A stretch of 64,000 nt of DNA from an uncultured Eubacteriales bacterium (GTDB lineage: Bacteria > Bacillota > Clostridia > Oscillospirales > Acutalibacteraceae), in assembly GCA_934525065.1 (NCBI GenBank), contig CAKSYX010000003.1, positions 1-64,000 of the forward strand. Reading direction: 5' to 3'. This document shows, in pieces, positions 25,439-33,131 of the stretch. The notes below the pieces were generated by a model that was not told where the DNA came from, ran no database searches, and saw only the letters and a list, made by a program, of their open reading frames with translations. The translations under genes were made by a program, and so were the position numbers. How positions within the stretch are numbered: position 1 is the first letter of the stretch; each line of letters starts with the position of its first letter.

Positions 25439-26953
25439 TTAGTCCTTCTCTGCCCAGTCCATGGCTCTGCTGACGGCTTTCTTCCAGCCGGCATAGATTT
25501 TGTTTCTCTCTTCCACAGTCATCCGGGGTTCAAAGATTCTGTCAACCTCGCGGTTGGCTTCAATGTCCTCAAGGCTGTCCCAAACGCCGACGGCAAGACC
25601 TGCAAGGTAAGCGGCGCCGAGAGCGGTCGTTTCAACCGTCTTGGGTCTGTCAACCTTCGTCTGAGCCATATCCGCCTGAATCTGGAGCATGATGTTGCTG
25701 ACGGAGGCACCGCCGTCAACGCGAAGGTCGGCAATTTCAATTCCGCTGTCGTCGCTCATCGCCTCAAGAAGGTCTGTCATCTGATAAGTGATGCTTTCAA
25801 GAACAGCTCTTGCAATGTGGGCGCGGTTGACGCCCCTGGTCAGGCCGACAATGCAGCCTCTTGCATACATATCCCAATACGGAGCACCGAGACCGGTGAA
25901 CGCCGGAACAAGGTAGCAGCCGTTGGCATCGGGTACGCTTTCGGCAAGCTCGTCGCAGCGGCGGGGGCTGTCAATGAGCTGAACCTCATCGCGCAGCCAT
26001 TTTATGACCGAGCCTGCGTTGAAGGCACTGCCTTCGATTGAATATGTGGTCTCTCCGCCGAGGCTCCACGCAACGCCGGTGAGGAGGTTGTTTTTTGATT
26101 CAACGCGCTTGTTTCCCGTGTTCATGAGCAGGAAGCAGCCTGTTCCGTAGGTGTTCTTCGCCATGCCGGGCTTGAAGCAGGCCTGACCGAAGAGAGCCGA
26201 CGGCTGGTCGCCGATAGCACCGCAGATGGGAACGCCTTCAAGCTCTTCAATGCCGATGATTCCGCCTGCGACCCAACCGTAGACCTGACTTGAGGGAACG
26301 GGAGTGGGAAGAATGTTCGTCGGAACACCGAGCTTTTCGCAAAGGTACTCATCCCAGCAAAGCTTGTCAACGTCAAAGAGCATGGTTCTTGAAGCGTTTG
26401 AATAGTCGGTAACATGGACGCGGCCGCCCGTGAGATTCCAAATGAGCCACGTTTCAACGGTTCCGAAAAGCAGCTGGCCGGCTTCGGCAAGAGCCTTTAC
26501 GCCCGGAACATTGTCAATGATCCATTTGATTTTTGTTGCGGAAAAGTATGCGTCGATTATGAGACCGGTGTGAGCGGTGATGTAATCGCAAAGCTCCTTG
26601 TCCTCTTTGATTTTTTCGCACATTTCGGCGGTTCTTCTGCACTGCCAGACGATTGCGTTGTGAACGGGCTTGCCCGTTGCTCTGTCCCAGAGAATGGTGG
26701 TTTCGCGCTGGTTGGTGATTCCGATTCCGGCGATATCCTTTGCGTCAACCTCACCCGAGTTGAGAATCGAGGTGATTGAGGTAATCTGGCTGTAAAGGAT
26801 TTTGAGTGGGTCATGTTCAACCCATCCGGCCTTCGGATAGATTTGGTCAAATTCATTCTGAGCCTTGGCAATGATGCTGCCGTGTTTGTCAAAAACAATG
26901 GCTCTTGAGCTTGTTGTGCCCTGGTCGAGGGCAAGAACGTATTTTCCCGGCAT
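25439..26953 (-). CDS. glpK: Glycerol kinase
   Basis: A 504-residue FGGY-family kinase that phosphorylates glycerol to sn-glycerol-3-phosphate. ATG 26953 follows AAGGAGG. Signatures: LALDQGTTSSRAIVFD, GIGITNQRETTILWD, the substrate loop DYSNASRTMLFD, GDQPSALFGQACF, NTYGTGCFLLMNTG and the second FGGY motif DGGASVSNIMLQIQAD. Length is typical. It is the first gene of an operon with a malate/lactate dehydrogenase and malic enzyme, behind a strong promoter and a 178-base leader with a terminator-like hairpin. No glpF uptake gene is adjacent. Confidence 0.95.
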   Translation of the reverse strand: MPGKYVLALDQGTTSSRAIVFDKHGSIIAKAQNEFDQIYPKAGWVEHDPLKILYSQITSITSILNSGEVDAKDIAGIGITNQRETTILWDRATGKPVHNAIVWQCRRTAEMCEKIKEDKELCDYITAHTGLIIDAYFSATKIKWIIDNVPGVKALAEAGQLLFGTVETWLIWNLTGGRVHVTDYSNASRTMLFDVDKLCWDEYLCEKLGVPTNILPTPVPSSQVYGWVAGGIIGIEELEGVPICGAIGDQPSALFGQACFKPGMAKNTYGTGCFLLMNTGNKRVESKNNLLTGVAWSLGGETTYSIEGSAFNAGSVIKWLRDEVQLIDSPRRCDELAESVPDANGCYLVPAFTGLGAPYWDMYARGCIVGLTRGVNRAHIARAVLESITYQMTDLLEAMSDDSGIEIADLRVDGGASVSNIMLQIQADMAQTKVDRPKTVETTALGAAYLAGLAVGVWDSLEDIEANREVDRIFEPRMTVEERNKIYAGWKKAVSRAMDWAEKD

Positions 26954-26998
26954 TTTCGTATCCTCCTTAAAAATGAATCGCAAAAAGCGATTATGAAC

Positions 26999-27098
26999 CA
27001 AAAAAAGAGAACAGAAAAACGCCACCGCCACCGAAGGAGAGCGCATTTCCCTTTTGCGGTGCACCGATGGGATCATCTCTATTCTCAGTTCTCCATAG
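26999..27098 (-). promoter_or_regulatory. glpK leader: candidate terminator/antiterminator
   Basis: In the 178-base leader, CACCGC and GCGGTG (ends 27061 and 27023 on the minus strand) close a hairpin with an inner AAGG/CCTT stem, directly followed by the U-rich run GTTTTTCTGTTCTCTTTTTT (part of 26999-27022). A hexamer GAGAAC upstream (27088-27093) is complementary to GTTCTC inside the U-tract (27007-27012), giving an alternative fold. This layout fits antitermination control as by GlpP in Bacillus, but no GlpP gene is in the window. Confidence 0.5.
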
Positions 27099-27137
27099 AT
27101 ATGTCTCACATATAAATTATTCAGTTCATACACCGCT

Positions 27138-27166
27138 ATTGTACTTCAAACGCCGCGTTTTGTCAA
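27138..27166 (-). promoter_or_regulatory. Promoter of the glpK operon
   Basis: Minus-strand TTGACA (27161-27166), 17-base spacer, TACAAT (27138-27143). Transcription should start near 27131. Confidence 0.8.
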
Positions 27167-27214
27167 CCGAAAAAATCAAAATATAAAGCAAATAAAAGTC
27201 CCAAAACAAAGCAG

Positions 27215-27314
27215 CCGCCGATTGACCGAAAAGCACAACTTCCGGCGGTAGATTTGCGTTCTCAATTCATCGGCAATTGACAATGGACTGCTCCGAACCA
27301 CTCGGAACAGTCCT
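27215..27314 (-). terminator. Two hairpins downstream of the exported hydrolase
   Basis: GGACTG/CAGTCC with CCGA/TCGG form a stem at 27286-27314 right after the hydrolase stop, and CCGCCG/CGGCGG form another at 27215-27248, followed on the minus strand by GCTGCTTTGTTTTG. Together they should end hydrolase transcription before the glpK promoter. Confidence 0.5.
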
Positions 27315-27324
27315 TTTGAAATCA

Positions 27325-28320
27325 TTATATGACAAAAATAAGGCTGAACAGACGTTTTATAAAGAAAATCAACCGCCGGAAAAAACCGACAAAGCTGTCG
27401 CTGCTGCGCTTTTCAAGGCTCTGAGCGGAAAGCCATGAAATGACGCCGTTCGGATTGACAAGCTCAACCGTTTCGCCGTTTGCGTTCACGGTCTTGCTTG
27501 CGTAATAGACCTCCCCGCTTTTCATGAACATATCATATGTAACGGCGTCCCAGGTGTTGTGGACGTCGCCCGCGTTCTCAACGCCCTCTGCGTGCCAGAA
27601 GGAGTCAAAAGACGTGAGCCGGCTTTCGGCCGGGAAGGCGCAGTTGCGGCTGAAATATGCCCAGTTGGGCTTTACAACTCTTTCATAATCAAGCGCAACG
27701 TATTTGTCATTTTTGTTGACAAAGAGCCAGACCGGCATCTGAGCCATGGACTTGAGTTCGCTTCCGGTCGGCTCATAGACCGGAGACATCGGGAACGCCG
27801 CGGCAAAGAAATCGGGATAGCTGCTTGCCATGATGATAGTCATTTTTCCGCCCATTGAATAGCCGCCGATATAAACTCTTGAGGTATCAACATTATCGCT
27901 GTTTTTTGAAATGAACCCGTCAATCGTCTTTTTGAGCGGAATTCTCCTTTCCGGTCCCCACGCAATAACGGGATTGTCGGTCGGACAGCGGGGAAGGAGA
28001 AGAAAGGCTCCGTTTACGCCCTCAAAGCGCGACTGGTATTCTTCGCTTGACCAGTTCGCAATGCAGCTGTTGTTGACCTGATGACCCGGATAATCTCCCG
28101 AGGAGTTTCCGTGGAGCCAGACAACGAGCGGATATTTTTTTGTGTCGTTCTCGCTTTTTACGGGCGAATAGGCAACGTAATCAAGCGGCGAGGAATCGTC
28201 ATGATAAAACTGAGTACGCAGAGCGTCAAGTCCTTCGTCAATGCTCATCGCCGAAGAAGCGAAGCAAAGGCCGCAAAGCAAAACAACAAGGCATACCCCA
28301 AAGGCAAAGAATTTTTTCAT
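27325..28320 (-). CDS. Exported alpha/beta hydrolase with hydrophobic C-terminal tail
   Basis: A 331-residue secreted esterase-like enzyme (LpqC/PHB-depolymerase or dienelactone-hydrolase group). A signal peptide covers about residues 1-24 (FGVCLVVLLCGLCFASSA). The fold is shown by YPLVVWLHGNSSGDY (oxyanion region), the nucleophile elbow GGYSMGG (Ser155), the acid in VNKNDKYV and the histidine in GDVHNTWDAV. The last 25 residues (SFVGFFRRLIFFIKRLFSLI) form a basic hydrophobic helix that could anchor the enzyme to the membrane. It is a single gene with its own promoter (28364-28392). The substrate is unknown. Confidence 0.78.
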   Translation of the reverse strand: MKKFFAFGVCLVVLLCGLCFASSAMSIDEGLDALRTQFYHDDSSPLDYVAYSPVKSENDTKKYPLVVWLHGNSSGDYPGHQVNNSCIANWSSEEYQSRFEGVNGAFLLLPRCPTDNPVIAWGPERRIPLKKTIDGFISKNSDNVDTSRVYIGGYSMGGKMTIIMASSYPDFFAAAFPMSPVYEPTGSELKSMAQMPVWLFVNKNDKYVALDYERVVKPNWAYFSRNCAFPAESRLTSFDSFWHAEGVENAGDVHNTWDAVTYDMFMKSGEVYYASKTVNANGETVELVNPNGVISWLSAQSLEKRSSDSFVGFFRRLIFFIKRLFSLIFVI

Positions 28321-28363
28321 AAATCACACCTCAAAGACCTGCACAGACAGATTAGTTGAACTT

Positions 28364-28392
28364 ATTTTAGCTGGATATTCACAATTTGTCAA
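28364..28392 (-). promoter_or_regulatory. Promoter of the exported hydrolase
   Basis: Minus-strand TTGACA (28387-28392), 17-base spacer, TAAAAT (28364-28369). Confidence 0.7.
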
Positions 28393-28458
28393 CATTTGTC
28401 ATGAAAAATTCAAAACTTTATTTTTTCTTTTTTGGTGCGCATTATTGCTTTTTCGCCC

Positions 28459-28487
28459 TTGACCTGTGTGACATTATAATGTATTAT
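28459..28487 (+). promoter_or_regulatory. Promoter of the propeller-like gene
   Basis: TTGACC (28459-28464), 17-base spacer, TATTAT (28482-28487). Confidence 0.65.
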
Positions 28488-28525
28488 TACAGGGATATAA
28501 CAAAAACAGTTCTAAGGGGATATAT

Positions 28526-29200
28526 ATGGATAATATTTTTTCGGGTGAGATACTCGGCATTACACCGTTCAAAAAAGGTTTTGTTCTTGCGGCGAAGGGA
28601 CAGTCCGCCGACGGAAAAGTCAAGGCGCTTTTTTACGGCTATGACGCAGTGAACGATAAATTCACAAGAATCAAAAAAAGCGTATACCTCAAAATCAAGT
28701 TCGGCTTTGAATATGAAGATATTGCCGAACAGCTCGGCGACTACGTCTCCTGCGACGTCGGCGTTCTCAACGACAACAAAATCATGGCTGTGTTCCCCAA
28801 CGGAGAATACAACATTTTCAACGTTGACGGTTCGCTGAACGTCTCCTCACTTTTGACCTACCACGGCTCGCCTGTCTGCGACATCGCGGTCGATTCCTCC
28901 TATGTCTGGTGCGCCGTTCCGGGAGAAAACGCCGTCATCAAATATTCTCCGCGCGAGGGCAGGATTCTGCTGCGCGTCGGCGGCGGAGAGACGACGGCCT
29001 TTGAGCGCCCCTGTGCGGTGACGCTCATGGACAACATTCTTTACATATGCAACCAGGCGTCAAAAAAAATACGCACACTGAACATCGCGACCAATTCGGT
29101 CAGAGACTACCGCGTTTTCAACGAGAAGGTCTATAAATACGTCAATGTCGGTTCGCGCGAATTTGTCTGGCTCCAGTCCGGACTGTATTTGCTTGACTGA
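28526..29200 (+). CDS. Cytoplasmic beta-propeller-like protein of unknown function
   Basis: A 224-residue protein without signal peptide or membrane segment. ATG 28526 is preceded by AAGGGGA. Repeats of 'VCDIAVDSSYVWCAVPGENAVIKYS' type and 'RPCAVTLMDNILYICNQASKK' resemble blades of NHL/SMP-30-type propellers, each about 40-45 residues; only four or five blades would fit. I do not recognise a family. It is transcribed alone from its own promoter, upstream of the 39-residue peptide gene. A sensory or binding role is possible but unsupported. Confidence 0.6.
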   Translation: MDNIFSGEILGITPFKKGFVLAAKGQSADGKVKALFYGYDAVNDKFTRIKKSVYLKIKFGFEYEDIAEQLGDYVSCDVGVLNDNKIMAVFPNGEYNIFNVDGSLNVSSLLTYHGSPVCDIAVDSSYVWCAVPGENAVIKYSPREGRILLRVGGGETTAFERPCAVTLMDNILYICNQASKKIRTLNIATNSVRDYRVFNEKVYKYVNVGSREFVWLQSGLYLLD

Positions 29201-29242
29201 GGATTTTTCTGCTCTTGTGTGCCTAAAATATTTCACATTTTC

Positions 29243-29271
29243 TTTACAAAACCGTTTTCGGCGTGTATAAT
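29243..29271 (+). promoter_or_regulatory. Near-consensus promoter of the small peptide gene
   Basis: TTTACA (29243-29248), 17-base spacer, TATAAT (29266-29271), about 44 bases before the peptide ATG. Confidence 0.75.
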
Positions 29272-29314
29272 AGCACTTAATCAAATGTAATCAATTTTAA
29301 GGAGGATATCATTT

Positions 29315-29434
29315 ATGAGCGCAGCAGCAGTTCTTTTCCAGAAGATTTACTCAATCATTTATAAAATCCTCGCCGCAATCGGCGCAAGCCTTGTCGGCTC
29401 CGTTGATGACGATGAAAAGCCCGACAAAATCTGA
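29315..29434 (+). CDS. 39-residue hydrophobic peptide with complete expression signals
   Basis: This gene has a near-consensus promoter, a textbook AAGGAGG 8 bases upstream of the ATG at 29315, and a strong terminator starting 17 bases after the stop. The peptide has a hydrophobic or amphipathic helix (AVLFQKIYSIIYKILAAIGA) and a charged tail (DDDEKPDKI). It lacks a cleavable signal, and no double-glycine leader is evident. Such a layout suggests a highly expressed membrane-active peptide: a leaderless bacteriocin-like, PSM-like or toxin-type product, or a small membrane-protein regulator. The helix resembles the C-terminal tails of exported enzymes nearby. No known family is recognised. Confidence 0.7.
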   Translation: MSAAAVLFQKIYSIIYKILAAIGASLVGSVDDDEKPDKI

Positions 29435-29450
29435 AACCTGAATCAAAATC

Positions 29451-29504
29451 AAAAGCTATAACTCACTCGGCGGTGAACGCCGTTTGTGAATTATAGCTTT
29501 TTTG
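29451..29504. terminator. Strong bidirectional terminator
   Basis: AAAAGCTATAA and TTATAGCTTTTTT flank an inner CGGCG/CGCCG stem. The U-tract is good on the plus strand (for the peptide gene) and on the minus strand (TTTTGATTTTGATTC, for the XRE gene). Confidence 0.85.
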
Positions 29505-29536
29505 TTTTGCTCTTTTACCTTCCTGCAAAAGAGATT

Positions 29537-30760
29537 TTATTTTTGCCGTTTTTTCAGGTAAAACGCAATTGCGGCCGCAGCGTCAAGGACGCAGAAAGCG
29601 ATCATCAGGTTGTTGAGAACCGTGAGAATTTTGCCGCGGTGCTGATAGTCCTCGTCGCCGAAGACCGTTATAGGCAGACTCTCGCTGCTTCCGTCAATCC
29701 TTTCAACGGAATCGTTTTCAAAAAACCAAAAGCCGTTTTCCTCCCCGTTTGCATCGACTTCATATTCCTTATAGCGCACACAGTCGAATTCATCCGTGTC
29801 GTCCGTTGTCAAAAGTCTCTTGTCATAGCCTTCGGGAACGTTCCTGTCCTCTTCGTCCTCCGAAATCCAGAGTACATCCTCAAAGTTGTGGTTCCTCATA
29901 TAGGTCTTAAATTCCTCTGCGGTTTCAAACGTTGTTCCCTTTGAAAAGCAGGTATACGGGAGGTTATACGCCGTGACGATTCCGGCCGTGAGCACCGCCG
30001 CAACCAAAAGGAAAACAACGAACGTTTTAAACGCGAGGGCTGAGTTGTGGCGATCCTTCTTTGAAAGCTTCAGCTCTTTGCTGAGCTTTTTACTGAATAC
30101 TGCCGCCGCGCAAAGGCGGACAAACAGAAAAACAAGGACGGGTATCAGGCACAGCAGCGTTCCGAACTCGCCGAGAAGCCAGAACACAGCGTCTGCGCAG
30201 ATGCTTGCGGCGATGAACATTGCGCCGTGAAAGGCTTTTGAATAGACCGATTTTTTGTATGAGACAACACTCTCTTCGTCAAGCTCGTCCGTATCACCGG
30301 GAAAGAGGGCGGCCGTTGTGTAAACGCCGAGGACCACCGCCGCCGCGATTGAAAGAACAAGCCCCGTTCCGAGTCCGGCTGTCGGATAGCCGGAAAGATA
30401 GAGAATCAGGCAGAGCACCACGCCCGCCGCCGCAAGGCCGAAAACGATCCAGAGCTGTTTTTTGAATTTATTGAGGTTCATTCCGATGAGGTGGCGAAGC
30501 TGTTTTTCGCTCCCTTTTTTCTGTATCGGCGCAGTGTCGTCCGTTTTCTGAAGCTTTTCTCCGCGCAGAATTTCGTCGCAGGTCACACCGAAGATGTCTG
30601 CAATGACGGGAATCAGCGTGAGGTCGGGCGCGGCCTCGTCGCGCTCCCAACGTGAAACTGCCTTGTCTGAAACGCAAAGCCTTTCCGCAAGCTCGCGCTG
30701 TGTCATGCCCTGCGATTTTCTGAGAATGGCAATGAATGAGCCGATGCTTTTCTTTTCCAT
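29537..30760 (-). CDS. XRE-type regulator fused to membrane domain
   Basis: A 407-residue protein. Residues 1-70 are a Cro/CI helix-turn-helix (IGSFIAILRKSQGMTQRELAERL, then VSDKAVSRWERDEAAPDLTLI, ending ADIFGVTCDEILRGE). About five or six hydrophobic segments follow (IVFGLAAAGVVLCLILYLSG to FVVFLLVAAVLTAGIVTAYN), then an extracytoplasmic-looking acidic domain of about 100 residues, and a last membrane helix ending in KKRQK. Membrane-anchored XRE proteins of this type are widespread in Clostridia; the ligand is unknown. AGGAG precedes the ATG at 30760. It converges with the small peptide gene and could regulate it, but no evidence shows this. Confidence 0.8.
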   Translation of the reverse strand: MEKKSIGSFIAILRKSQGMTQRELAERLCVSDKAVSRWERDEAAPDLTLIPVIADIFGVTCDEILRGEKLQKTDDTAPIQKKGSEKQLRHLIGMNLNKFKKQLWIVFGLAAAGVVLCLILYLSGYPTAGLGTGLVLSIAAAVVLGVYTTAALFPGDTDELDEESVVSYKKSVYSKAFHGAMFIAASICADAVFWLLGEFGTLLCLIPVLVFLFVRLCAAAVFSKKLSKELKLSKKDRHNSALAFKTFVVFLLVAAVLTAGIVTAYNLPYTCFSKGTTFETAEEFKTYMRNHNFEDVLWISEDEEDRNVPEGYDKRLLTTDDTDEFDCVRYKEYEVDANGEENGFWFFENDSVERIDGSSESLPITVFGDEDYQHRGKILTVLNNLMIAFCVLDAAAAIAFYLKKRQK

Positions 30761-30941
30761 AGTTACAGGTTACTCCTTTGAGTGGATTTGCCGCGAAAGT
30801 CTTTAGCTTTCAGCCTGACTTTCTGCCCCGATTCTACCATCCCGGGAGAAAAAAATACAGCCCCCAGACCGAAAATCTCTCTCGCAAAGCGAGAATCAAA
30901 TAGTTTTTATCAAAATTCAGAATTTTAAAACAAAAAAAATA

Positions 30942-30972
30942 GGGCTGCTTTGCTCCTTTTGCAAAACAGCCC
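30942..30972 (-). terminator. Terminator of the lysis cassette
   Basis: GGGCTG(C)TTTGC pairs with GCAAA(A)CAGCCC, followed on the minus strand by TATTTTTTTTG. The gap 30761-30980 otherwise holds only the upstream region of the XRE gene. Confidence 0.85.
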
Positions 30973-30980
30973 ACAAAAAA

Positions 30981-31295
30981 TCATGCGCCGGTCTTTGCCG
31001 TGCTTTCTTTAAGCTTGTAGACCTCGCTTTCGATGAGAGCGGTCACCTCGTCAACGTCAAAAACAAGTCCTTTTGAAAGCAGAAAGCCGAGAACATAGTC
31101 CTTTTTCTTTGCTCCGGCTTTTTCGGTATTTCTGAAAAGCTGCTCCGCCGCTTTGACGGCGACGGAAAGCCAAAACTCAAGCCTTTCCTTCTTTTCCGCC
31201 GTCAGCCTTGAGCGAACGAACGGAATCAGAAAGCCGGTCAGCACCGCAGAAATGACGGTGACTGCAATTTCAATAATAATTGTAATATCCTTCAT
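30981..31295 (-). CDS. Phage holin, LLH family
   Basis: A 104-residue protein: one N-terminal membrane helix (IIIEIAVTVISAVLTGFLI), then a soluble helical part (FWLSVAVKAAEQLFRN, DYVLGFLLSKGLVFDVDEV) ending in ALIESEVYKL. This is the pattern of LLH holins of Gram-positive phages. ATG 31295 follows GGGAG by about 7 bases; a longer upstream frame is not needed. It is the last gene of the lysis cassette and is followed by a strong terminator. Holins make membrane lesions that let the endolysin reach the wall. Confidence 0.82.
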   Translation of the reverse strand: MKDITIIIEIAVTVISAVLTGFLIPFVRSRLTAEKKERLEFWLSVAVKAAEQLFRNTEKAGAKKKDYVLGFLLSKGLVFDVDEVTALIESEVYKLKESTAKTGA

Positions 31296-31308
31296 GTTTT
31301 TTCTCCCT

Positions 31309-31554
31309 TCATTGCAAAGCCTTGCCTTCAAGACTTTTAATTCTTCTTTCAAGTTCGGCAAAACGCTGTTCAAGCAGCTCTTCGCCCTTTTCAAGGTCAT
31401 ATGTGCGCTCAATCACGCTGTTGTGTTTTTCAACCTTCTTTTCAAGCTGCTCAAGGCGGTAGCTTGTCAGCTTGCCCGAGGTTAGTATTCCGCCGAATGT
31501 TCCGGCGAGGGTGCCGATGAGCGTGACGAGCGAAACGATTACGGTGTCGTTCAC
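31309..31554 (-). CDS. Small phage lysis protein, XhlA/holin-associated type
   Basis: An 81-residue protein with an N-terminal membrane helix (VIVSLVTLIGTLAGTFGGIL) and a coiled-coil tail (LEQLEKKVEKHNSVIERTYD). The KKVEKHNxVIERTY motif is common to small proteins beside holins in clostridial phages (XhlA-like haemolysins). It starts with GTG 31554, with GAGGTGG upstream, and overlaps the end of the lysin gene by 4 bases (GTGA), so the two are coupled. Confidence 0.75.
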   Translation of the reverse strand: MNDTVIVSLVTLIGTLAGTFGGILTSGKLTSYRLEQLEKKVEKHNSVIERTYDLEKGEELLEQRFAELERRIKSLEGKALQ

Positions 31555-32258
31555 CTGACCACCTCGCAGTAATCAAGGCACACCCAGCCGCTCGGCGTTC
31601 TGCCCCAGTTATTTTTTACTTCGTAAACCGTAAAAGTCAGGCCGCGTACATAGCCGTTCGCCCTGTAGCCGCAGAGGGCAAGAATTTTCTTCTGCGCATC
31701 AGCGGTAAGCTGCGAAAACTTTTTCGCGCCGTACTTCGTTCCTGCGCCTTTTCGGACATTAAGGACATCGGCCTTCGTGACTTTGTAATTGCCGGTTTTG
31801 TACGTTTTCTTTTCGTTCGGTGCTACGTACTCATCTTTGTACCATTTTTCGGCGTCAAGCCAATCACCACCGGAGAGACGTTTCAGACCCAGATGCAGGT
31901 GGATACCCGTTGCCCTGCCTGTCATTCCGGTTGTGCCGAGCACGGTGTTTTTGTCGACGTACTGACCCGACTTGACCTTGATTGTGTCGAGGTGGTAATG
32001 CAGCATTTTTACACCGAGACGCGGATATTTGACCCAGACATATTTTGCGCCGCTGTAAGCCCAATCGCGGCCGCAAGAGAGCACAACGCCGTCCTCGATT
32101 GCGTACTGCGGTTTTTTCCTGCCGTTTGTGCCGTAGTCCACGCCCGAATGAAAGCTTCCGGTTAAACCGGCCGCAGTGCCGAAGCTTTTGCGCGGACCGA
32201 AGGGCGATGTGATGTAGATGTCGTCTTCATGAAAAATGAGTTCTGAGAGTTTGCTAAT
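31551..32258 (-). CDS. M23-type endolysin with SH3-like domain, unusual start
   Basis: An approximately 235-residue LytM/M23 peptidase that should cleave peptidoglycan peptides. Zinc ligands lie in GSFHSGVDYG and in IHLHLGL. The C-terminal 75 residues look like an SH3b wall-binding domain (ADVLNVRKGAGTKYGA, then WGRTPSGWVCLDYCEVV). The first conventional start in frame, GTG at 32141, would remove the first zinc-ligand histidine and the conserved ITSPFGPR. The frame stays open and protein-like up to ATT at 32258 (AAAGGA 11 bases upstream). An ATG at 32268 is one base out of frame across an AAAAA run. It may use an ATT start or carry a one-base indel. Confidence 0.72.
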   Translation of the reverse strand: MSKLSELIFHEDDIYITSPFGPRKSFGTAAGLTGSFHSGVDYGTNGRKKPQYAIEDGVVLSCGRDWAYSGAKYVWVKYPRLGVKMLHYHLDTIKVKSGQYVDKNTVLGTTGMTGRATGIHLHLGLKRLSGGDWLDAEKWYKDEYVAPNEKKTYKTGNYKVTKADVLNVRKGAGTKYGAKKFSQLTADAQKKILALCGYRANGYVRGLTFTVYEVKNNWGRTPSGWVCLDYCEVVR

Positions 32259-32312
32259 TTTTGATCATATCCTTTCGTAAAACTAATTGATATCGGCAAA
32301 GTCTCTTTCGGT

Positions 32313-33131
32313 TCATATTGCAACGATTTTATCAGCATAAGCCGACCAGTTTTCGGCCGCTTTCCATTCATCAAGAAGCGCCTGCGGAACCTTAATTTGA
32401 AGATCCGAAGCGCACTGAGAAAAGACGTTGCTTCTTTCAAGAATCGGAACGCGACTGTTTGAGGGAAAGCTGATTTGAGAAAGCGAGCTGCAGCCGCGGA
32501 AAGCAGTGTTGCTTTCAATCTTATAGATGTTACCCAAAAATGTTACCGAAGTCAGCGACGAACAGTTTTTGAACATCCACGGTTTGATGAAAAGAACGCC
32601 CTGCGGAACAGTCAGCGATTCAAGCGACGAACAGCCGGAAAACATTCCCTCTTCTCCGCCGCCGAGCGAAGAAGGAAGCAGCAGCGACGTGAGACCGGAG
32701 CAGTTTTCAAAGGCATATTTTCCGATGGAGCGAACTGCGTCATGAATTGATATCTCTGTCAGGGAAGAGCCGCTGAAGGCGTATTCGCTGATTGTGACCA
32801 CGCCCTGCGGAACCGTCAGGCTTTTGAGCTTTTGGCAGCCGGTGATTACCCTTGAGCCGATTCTATATATGCTGTTCGGAAGAACAAGGCTTGAAAGTTG
32901 GAAACAGTCGGCGAATGCATAATTGCCGACCATCTGCGTTCCGTCCGGAACGGTTATTGAAGAAGCCGACTTGTCGAGCAGTTTGATAAGCGTGCTGTTG
33001 TCGCCGCCCGAAAGAGCCGTGATTTCCGTGTCGAAGTTTGCGGCGGGAATCTCGGCTGTGCTGTTCTTTTTGGCTTTGATTGCTGTTGCAATGTCAGCCA
33101 GAAAATTTGTCAGTGTGTCTGTTCTTGCCAT
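32313..33131 (-). CDS. Phage fibre-type protein with BspA-like leucine-rich repeats
   Basis: A 272-residue protein. The first 40 residues (TLTNFLADIATAIKAKKNST) match a module found at the N-terminus of tail-associated proteins of clostridial phages. From about residue 55 there are six or seven LRR_5 (BspA-like) repeats of about 23 residues ('IGKYAFENCSGLTSLLLPSS'). No signal peptide is present. LRR domains of this type bind surfaces or host proteins, so it is a likely receptor-binding fibre component. Its ATG overlaps the TGA of the collagen-like gene by one base. Confidence 0.75.
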   Translation of the reverse strand: MARTDTLTNFLADIATAIKAKKNSTAEIPAANFDTEITALSGGDNSTLIKLLDKSASSITVPDGTQMVGNYAFADCFQLSSLVLPNSIYRIGSRVITGCQKLKSLTVPQGVVTISEYAFSGSSLTEISIHDAVRSIGKYAFENCSGLTSLLLPSSLGGGEEGMFSGCSSLESLTVPQGVLFIKPWMFKNCSSLTSVTFLGNIYKIESNTAFRGCSSLSQISFPSNSRVPILERSNVFSQCASDLQIKVPQALLDEWKAAENWSAYADKIVAI

